Shown here piece by piece: positions 1 to 5,291 of a DNA stretch of 8,245 nucleotides. Origin of the DNA: an uncultured Selenomonadales bacterium (GTDB lineage Bacteria > Bacillota > Negativicutes > Selenomonadales > Selenomonadaceae); the NCBI GenBank assembly GCA_946547205.1, contig CAMNPA010000037.1:1-8245 (forward strand), in the 5' to 3' direction. The stretch's first letter is position 1. The number at the start of each line of letters is the position of its first letter. The notes under the pieces are model-generated. The model did no database searches. It was not told the origin of the DNA and saw only the letters and a program-made list of their open reading frames with translations. Both the position numbers and the translations under genes were made by a program.

Positions 1-1955
1 GTCTGGTCGTCGACGATGCGATTGTTGTTATTGAAAACGTCGAACAGCACATGGAGCGCGGCTTAAATCCCGTCGAGGCAACGGAAGTCGCAATGGCGGA
101 AGTTCAAGGACCGGTCGTGGCTATTGCGTTCGTTTTGTCGGCAGTTTTTATCCCGATAGCGTTCCTCGGCGGCATGACGGGCATTTTGTATCGGCAATTC
201 GCGCTGACAATCGCGGTGTCGATGGGACTGTCGGCATTCGTCGCGCTGACTTTGACGCCCGCACTTTGCGCGATGATTCTCAAGCCGCACGAACACGGCA
301 AGAAAAATTTCTTCAGCAAATTCTTTGACGCGTTCAATAATTGGTTTGAGCGCACGAAAAATTCTTACGTCGGCATCGTCGCGAAGGTCATTTCCGGCAC
401 GAAACTTGCCGTCGTGTTTATGTTGATTGTTTGCGGCTTAACGGGACTGCTGTTTAAAATTTTGCCGTCAACTTTCGTTCCCGATGAGGATCAAGGATAT
501 TTTGTCGCTGCAGTGATGATGCCCGAAGGCACTTCGCTAAACAGAACTTCGATGACGACCGACAAAGTTGCCGCCGCAATTCGCGAGAACGTTCCAGGCG
601 TCAAAGACATCATCTCGGTTGCAGGAAACGATATACTTTCGGGCGGCTCAAAATCTTCCGCCGCGACGTTGTTCGTAAGCATGTATCCTTGGGCTGACCG
701 AATGGACTTTGAAAAATCCGTAACCGCCGCGATTTACAACGTTTTCATGGTCGGAAACGGAATTGCGCCCGAAGGTTTTGTTGCCGGCTTCAATCCGCCT
801 GCCTTACCCGGTCTCGGACAAGTCGGCGGCTTGACGATGCAACTTATCGATTTGGAAAGCCATTCTGACAGCGATTTATCCGAAATCACAGATAAAATTG
901 TTCAAGCCGCTAATGCACGTCCCGAACTTCAAGGCGTGTCGACAACTTTCAGCGTGACTTCGCCAAGCTACAAATACGAACTCGACCAAAAGAAAATTGA
1001 AATGCTCGGCGTAAATCTTGCGGACGTTTACGGCGCGTTGCAAGTCAATTTCGGCGGTATGCCCGTTGACGACTACGACAGATTCGGCAGAACGTATAAA
1101 GTTGTCATGCAGTCCGATGTTTATTTCCGCAGTGAAGTCGACATGCTGAAATTTATGTTCGTCAAAGGTTCCAACGGTCAATTTGTTCCGCTCGACACGT
1201 TGATAAGTTACAAACTCAACACGGGCACGACGCAGGTCACTCGCTTTAACGGCAAACGCTCCGTTTTGATTCAAGCTCAACCGGCTGACGGCTATTCATC
1301 GGGTCAAGCAATGGCGGCTTTAACAAGTGTCGTGAATGAAGTTGCTCCGACAGGTTTCGGCGTGGAATGGTCGGGACAATCTCGCGAAGAGCAAAAAGCT
1401 TCCGGCTCGACAGGTCAAGTTATGGCGTTGGCTTTAATTTTCGTGTTCTTGTGTCTCGCCGCGCTGTATGAAAGTTGGAGCGTTCCTTTTTCCGTGTTGA
1501 TGACAGTTCCTACGGGAATTTTCGGCGCGCTGCTGTCCGAATTCGTTTTGAACATTTACACGAACACTCTCGGCGTAGGAAATCCCGGTTTTCAGAACAG
1601 TATATATATGCAGATCGGCGTAATCATGATCATGGGCCTTGCCGCGAAAAATGCGATACTGATTGTCGAATTCGCCAAAGTCCGCACCGATAAGGGCATG
1701 GAAGCCGTTAAAGCGTCTCTTGAATCTGCGGGCTTGCGACTTCGTCCGATTTTGATGACGAGTTTTGCATTTATAATCGGTTGTCTGCCGCTCGCAACAG
1801 CTTCGGGCGCAGGCTCGGCGGCGCGTAACTCTATGGGCGTGGCTGTGGTTGGCGGGATGACTGTCGCAACTTTTCTCGGCATATTTTTAATCCCGGTCTT
1901 CTTCGTCGTCGTTCAAAAGATCGTCCAAAAACTTTTCGCCAAAAATAAAGCATAG
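1..1955 (+). CDS. RND (HAE1/AcrB-like) multidrug efflux permease, C-terminal part
   Basis: Inner-membrane, proton-driven pump subunit that normally works as a trimer with a periplasmic adaptor and an outer-membrane channel. The frame is open from base 3 (the window edge cuts the gene), so the ATG at 51 is internal; about 650 residues remain of a family length near 1050. Visible in order: the TM4 motif VVDDAIVVIENVE with the Asp pair at 12-17; TM5-TM6 (IPIAFLGGMTG, LTPALCAMIL); TM7 near 400-460; a large periplasmic loop to about 1385; then TM8-TM12. The TM10 motif GLAAKNAILIVEFAK has its Lys at 1647-1649, and RLRPILMTS at 1737 begins TM11. The Asp pair, Lys and Arg match the AcrB proton-relay residues (D407, D408, K940, R971), so the pump looks functional. 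It ends with a basic tail and TAG at 1953. Substrate cannot be told from sequence. Adaptor genes, if adjacent, lie upstream of the window. It is convergent with the minus-strand genes and probably unrelated to them. Confidence 0.95.
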   Translation, partial: LVVDDAIVVIENVEQHMERGLNPVEATEVAMAEVQGPVVAIAFVLSAVFIPIAFLGGMTGILYRQFALTIAVSMGLSAFVALTLTPALCAMILKPHEHGKKNFFSKFFDAFNNWFERTKNSYVGIVAKVISGTKLAVVFMLIVCGLTGLLFKILPSTFVPDEDQGYFVAAVMMPEGTSLNRTSMTTDKVAAAIRENVPGVKDIISVAGNDILSGGSKSSAATLFVSMYPWADRMDFEKSVTAAIYNVFMVGNGIAPEGFVAGFNPPALPGLGQVGGLTMQLIDLESHSDSDLSEITDKIVQAANARPELQGVSTTFSVTSPSYKYELDQKKIEMLGVNLADVYGALQVNFGGMPVDDYDRFGRTYKVVMQSDVYFRSEVDMLKFMFVKGSNGQFVPLDTLISYKLNTGTTQVTRFNGKRSVLIQAQPADGYSSGQAMAALTSVVNEVAPTGFGVEWSGQSREEQKASGSTGQVMALALIFVFLCLAALYESWSVPFSVLMTVPTGIFGALLSEFVLNIYTNTLGVGNPGFQNSIYMQIGVIMIMGLAAKNAILIVEFAKVRTDKGMEAVKASLESAGLRLRPILMTSFAFIIGCLPLATASGAGSAARNSMGVAVVGGMTVATFLGIFLIPVFFVVVQKIVQKLFAKNKA

Positions 1956-1967
1956 GCGGGCTCACAT

Positions 1968-2010
1968 AAAAAAAAATTTTGCGGCTCTCACGGCAGATGC
2001 TGACGCAAAA
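1968..2010 (-). terminator. probable intrinsic terminator after the HEPN-ATPase gene
   Basis: Read on the minus strand, TTTTGCG (2010-2004) pairs with CGCAAAA (1983-1977) across a 20-base loop and is followed at once by nine T (1976-1968). It lies 16 bases past the stop codon of the minus-strand ATPase gene, where a terminator is expected. The stem is partly A:T and the loop is long, so strength is uncertain. On the plus strand no T-run follows the hairpin, so it does not look like a terminator for the efflux gene. I see nothing else in the 71-bp spacer. Confidence 0.45.
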
Positions 2011-2026
2011 CGCTGTTACTTATGTT

Positions 2027-5000
2027 TCAATCGTCAAAGTCAAAATGTTTCGCCTTGAGACTTTGACAATTTCCCGAAAGATTTTCCTTTAAATACATCG
2101 GGATTCCTTCAGGTGCAGTGGCGTCGACGACAAGTCGAACTGAAACTTCAACATTCGGAAGATTCATCAAACTTGACACAACCTCATTAATGCAGTCGTT
2201 GAAATTTTTGATTAGTCTCGTGTTATCTAACTCAACGTCCATGAAAAAATGTTTTGGCGGCAATTCGATTTTGCGCGGCGGCTTAACTTCAACCTTAGGC
2301 GGATTTTTTTCCGGCGGCTCAACTTTGACAGGCTCAATCAAATTAAGCTTTTCCTCTGCGACAGACGCCTTGACCAAAAAATTTTCCGCTGAAATTTCTC
2401 CGAGAGCTACGTCGCCGAAACGGAGCTCGTGAAATTCTTCGTCGTCTGCCAGCGCAAAAGTTTTCGCCGCAACGCCTTTGCGAACCGTCTCAAGCAAAAC
2501 GTTTCTATCCGCAAGACGCGGCATATAATAAAAAGTCGTGAAGTATTCCCAAAGTTTATTTAACTGCACGGCATTATCTTCGCGCCAAATGAACTTGTCG
2601 AGCAGATTTTTCAGCTTTTCTTTTCCGAGCGAGTGCAGCAACATTTCACGGCTTGAAAATTTTTCGGCGGCGACAGCGATATTGTCTTCGGTCGTGCATT
2701 CAATTTCCGCGCGGAACCACTTCAAGATTCTCATATCACCTTCGCCAAAATTATCGGGCGCGAACAGTTGACAATACGCTTGAGAAATTTTCATCGCGAA
2801 ATTTTTTTTAGCCGATTCGAGATTGCTTTTGGCGTCAACGAGTTGCAGCGCGTCCAGATTGTAAAAATTTTTTTGCTCAACAACTTCAGTCCAAGCTTTG
2901 AATTCGCGGACGACTTTTCTCAACACATCCAGCTTGTCACTTTCCGCCGCAAGAAAAAGCAACGTGTTCTTGTGTTTGCGCGGAATCGTCCCGCGAGTGT
3001 TCAAAATTTTTTCCGCAAAATCTAAAGCCGGATTGACGGCTTGCTTGTCGTCGAAGGTATGTTTCGGATCCATAATCACCAGCCGCGCATTTTCTTCGTC
3101 GACAACATCATCAGTTTTTTTCGGGCAAAAGTGAACTGCAACCTTCGATGCTCTGCGCCACTTGCCAAGTCGCTTTTCAATCTCATAATCAATGTCGTCG
3201 TCGGAAAATTGATCGCGTTTGTCGTCGACGAGCTTGCGGAGAGTCGGATTGACGCCAAACCAAAGCCGCGTGTTCTGCGAATAAAGATAATACAAATTTG
3301 CCTTGAGTTTCGTCAGCGCGTCGTTAAAAGCGGCGACATTTTCCAAATCCTGCGGCTGAATTATGCCCAGTCGAATTTCATTTTCATCAATGCCGCGCAA
3401 GTCGTTGGTCTTACTGCTCGGCGCAGTGCCCATGAAAATTGTCCGCGAAATTTTTCGGGCCGCACACAGTTTGCCGAAACGCGGATTGTTGTCGTCAAGC
3501 TCATGAGGTTTCGACTTGTCGCCGTCGACTTCCGAATTTATTATCGCGTCCCAATTCCCTTTGAAATACTTTGCCAACTCGGAACGCACCGAAGAAAAAT
3601 CAAGCGGAACATTTCCGGGCATAATCAACGCGCTTTGATCGTTCTGCGACCAGAGACCATAAACGACGTTCGCCATCAAACGCAACACGCCGCGCGTCTT
3701 CTGAAAATTTTCAAGGCTCGTCCACTTGTCGTAAAGATAATCAAAAAGTTTCGGGTGAATCGGATAGCACGCAAGCAGTTTCTCGCGGTAATTATTTTGG
3801 CGGCTCTCGTTCGGAAAATCATTCGCGTTGTTGACGTACATACTAAAAAACGCCGAACAAGTTTCCTTGCGCGCTTTGTCGTTGCACGTCTTGAAAAGTC
3901 TTCGGCGAACGATCTCATAACCTTCAACGGGCGTGGCGGCTTCCCAAACAAATTCAACGCGCCCGAAATAATGTTCGACTTGCTTAAGAACTCGCCGTCC
4001 CAACTCGTCGCCAACTTCAGCATCGGATTCGGGAATTGACACGACGACTTCACAATTTTTGCTTGCCTTCGCCGTCTCGGTCAGCTCTTGAATAAAACTC
4101 AACAGGTTGCCGAAAGTTCCGCCGTCGACTTCGCCGCGTTTGAGTTTGCGACCGTAAGCAACGACTTCATCAATCAAAATCAAACACGGACTCGCCGCGT
4201 TGAAAATCTCTCGGAGCGTTTCAACACCCGGCGAAATTTTTTTTTCGTCGTTCTCGCGAATCAGCTCATAAAGTTCGGGCTTGCCTGTCGAGCGTGCCAA
4301 CTGCATCGCGATTTCTCCCCAAAGCGTTGACTTGAGCGGATTTGTCCACGTGCCGACGATTATCGCCGTGTGAACTTTCGGCAGGAATTCAACTCGTGCG
4401 GCGTCCAAAATTTCTCTGACCGTCGACGATTGCTCCGCTTGAATTTTTCCGCCGAATAAATGATACAACGCAAGCAGGCTGTGAGTTTTTCCGCCGCCGA
4501 ACGAAGTTTTCAACTGGATGACAGGTTCGCCGTCGCCCGAAGTCAATCGCCGCAACGTTTTGACCAAAAGATCTTTCAAGCCGCCCGTCAAATACGTCCG
4601 CGAAAAAAATTCAACGGGATCTGCGTATTCGGGACTGCCTTCGCCGCGAACGACTTGCGCCAAATCCGCCGCGAACTCCGCTTGCTTGTATCGTCCTTGT
4701 GAAACGTCGGGATTGGGCTCTATCACGTTGCGCCAAGGTTTTAAGGCGACTGCGACCGGTTCAGTTTGCCGATTGAGTTTCGCGTTCCACATCGCCCGCA
4801 ATTCGGCTGCCGTGTCTGCGTCGAATGCTTCGCTGACAAGTGCCATCGTGTCCAACGCCCGAATCGTCTCCATGTCGTCGAATCCGCTCGTTTTGTGCGC
4901 CCATTGATTCCGAATGCTCTTGAGTTCTTTGACGCGGCTGCGTGTTGTCGGCGGCATCTTCAACGAAAAAATTTTGTCCCAATGAACGTCAATCAGCGTC

Positions 5001-5221
5001 AAACAAAGTTGCACGTCCATTCGATCCGTCAGCTCGGCATAGCTCCCGTCGTGCGGCAAATGTCTTTTTTGTTCGGGATAAAGCAAATCCAAAACGCCCC
5101 ACTGCCACCAATTTTGATTCGAGAAATGTCGTTCCAAATTCTGCGCGACGAACGCTGCCAACATCGGACGCAAGACAAAGTTCATCGCTCTGCCAATGTC
5201 TGCGTAATTTTTTTCGTTCAT
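2027..5221 (-). CDS. Swt1-like HEPN / DUF499 P-loop ATPase, anti-phage-type protein
   Basis: Protein of 1064 residues. Start chosen at ATG 5221-5219, preceded by a perfect GGAGG eight bases upstream; the reading frame stays open to 5383, but that stretch overlaps the methylase gene and does not look like protein. Residues ~1-120 resemble the Swt1-type HEPN domain (start NYADIGRAMNFVLRPML) and carry RNQWAH at 104-109, an R-x4-H motif of the kind that forms HEPN RNase active sites. The ATPase core has TSFGGGKTH at 239-247 as Walker A (catalytic Lys 245; the first glycine of the classical P-loop is Thr), LILIDE ending Asp351-Glu352 as Walker B, and VVSIPESD near 394-400 as a likely sensor strand. 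A Pro/Lys/Glu-rich linker spans ~963-990, followed by a ~75-residue C-terminal domain. This layout matches the DUF499 (COG1483) family, usually found beside DUF1156 methylases in defence islands. Here it is the second gene after such a methylase. Role inferred: ATP-driven sensor or translocase with a possible toxic RNase arm. Family call firm, mechanism unproven. Confidence 0.88.
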   Translation of the reverse strand: MNEKNYADIGRAMNFVLRPMLAAFVAQNLERHFSNQNWWQWGVLDLLYPEQKRHLPHDGSYAELTDRMDVQLCLTLIDVHWDKIFSLKMPPTTRSRVKELKSIRNQWAHKTSGFDDMETIRALDTMALVSEAFDADTAAELRAMWNAKLNRQTEPVAVALKPWRNVIEPNPDVSQGRYKQAEFAADLAQVVRGEGSPEYADPVEFFSRTYLTGGLKDLLVKTLRRLTSGDGEPVIQLKTSFGGGKTHSLLALYHLFGGKIQAEQSSTVREILDAARVEFLPKVHTAIIVGTWTNPLKSTLWGEIAMQLARSTGKPELYELIRENDEKKISPGVETLREIFNAASPCLILIDEVVAYGRKLKRGEVDGGTFGNLLSFIQELTETAKASKNCEVVVSIPESDAEVGDELGRRVLKQVEHYFGRVEFVWEAATPVEGYEIVRRRLFKTCNDKARKETCSAFFSMYVNNANDFPNESRQNNYREKLLACYPIHPKLFDYLYDKWTSLENFQKTRGVLRLMANVVYGLWSQNDQSALIMPGNVPLDFSSVRSELAKYFKGNWDAIINSEVDGDKSKPHELDDNNPRFGKLCAARKISRTIFMGTAPSSKTNDLRGIDENEIRLGIIQPQDLENVAAFNDALTKLKANLYYLYSQNTRLWFGVNPTLRKLVDDKRDQFSDDDIDYEIEKRLGKWRRASKVAVHFCPKKTDDVVDEENARLVIMDPKHTFDDKQAVNPALDFAEKILNTRGTIPRKHKNTLLFLAAESDKLDVLRKVVREFKAWTEVVEQKNFYNLDALQLVDAKSNLESAKKNFAMKISQAYCQLFAPDNFGEGDMRILKWFRAEIECTTEDNIAVAAEKFSSREMLLHSLGKEKLKNLLDKFIWREDNAVQLNKLWEYFTTFYYMPRLADRNVLLETVRKGVAAKTFALADDEEFHELRFGDVALGEISAENFLVKASVAEEKLNLIEPVKVEPPEKNPPKVEVKPPRKIELPPKHFFMDVELDNTRLIKNFNDCINEVVSSLMNLPNVEVSVRLVVDATAPEGIPMYLKENLSGNCQSLKAKHFDFDD

Positions 5222-5229
5222 AACATTCA

Positions 5230-5234
5230 CCTCC
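5230..5234 (-). promoter_or_regulatory. strong ribosome binding site of the HEPN-ATPase gene
   Basis: Minus-strand reading TTTTCGGAGGTGAATGTTATG puts a full GGAGG eight bases before the ATG at 5221. This decides the start against the longer open frame reaching 5383. A good independent site also means the ATPase does not need translational coupling to the methylase. Confidence 0.85.
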
Positions 5235-5259
5235 GAAAAATTTTCTTCGCCGCCGCAAT

Positions 5260-5282
5260 AAAAAATCCCGCCGCTCGCGGGA
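5260..5282 (-). terminator. intrinsic-terminator-like hairpin between methylase and ATPase genes
   Basis: On the minus strand TCCCGC (5282-5277), loop GAGCG, GCGGGA (5271-5266) is followed directly by six T (5265-5260). A 6-bp, mostly G:C stem with a 5-base loop and U-tract is a classical intrinsic terminator. It lies 9 bases after the methylase stop and 38 bases before the ATPase start, leaving little room for a separate promoter between them. It therefore probably works as a partial terminator that lowers ATPase expression relative to the methylase, unless the ATPase has a promoter inside the methylase gene. Confidence 0.75.
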
Positions 5283-5291
5283 ATAAATTTT

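Noticed and set aside
876..1280. Minus-strand 134-codon frame within the efflux gene
   Set aside because: Antisense shadow of the periplasmic-loop coding sequence of a clear RND pump.
1956..2026. GCGGGCTCACA and GCGGCTCTCAC as a hairpin terminating the efflux gene
   Set aside because: They are near direct repeats, not inverted repeats, and no T-run follows on the plus strand.
3041..4039. 332-codon open frame on the plus strand
   Set aside because: Antisense to the ATPase core including its conserved region; low-complexity, Arg/Ile/Val-rich translation with no motif.
4484..4510. ATPase P-loop thought defective because its first glycine is Thr
   Set aside because: TSFGGGKTH keeps the GGGKT core and Lys; to my recollection this form is normal for DUF499 proteins, so it is not evidence of inactivation.
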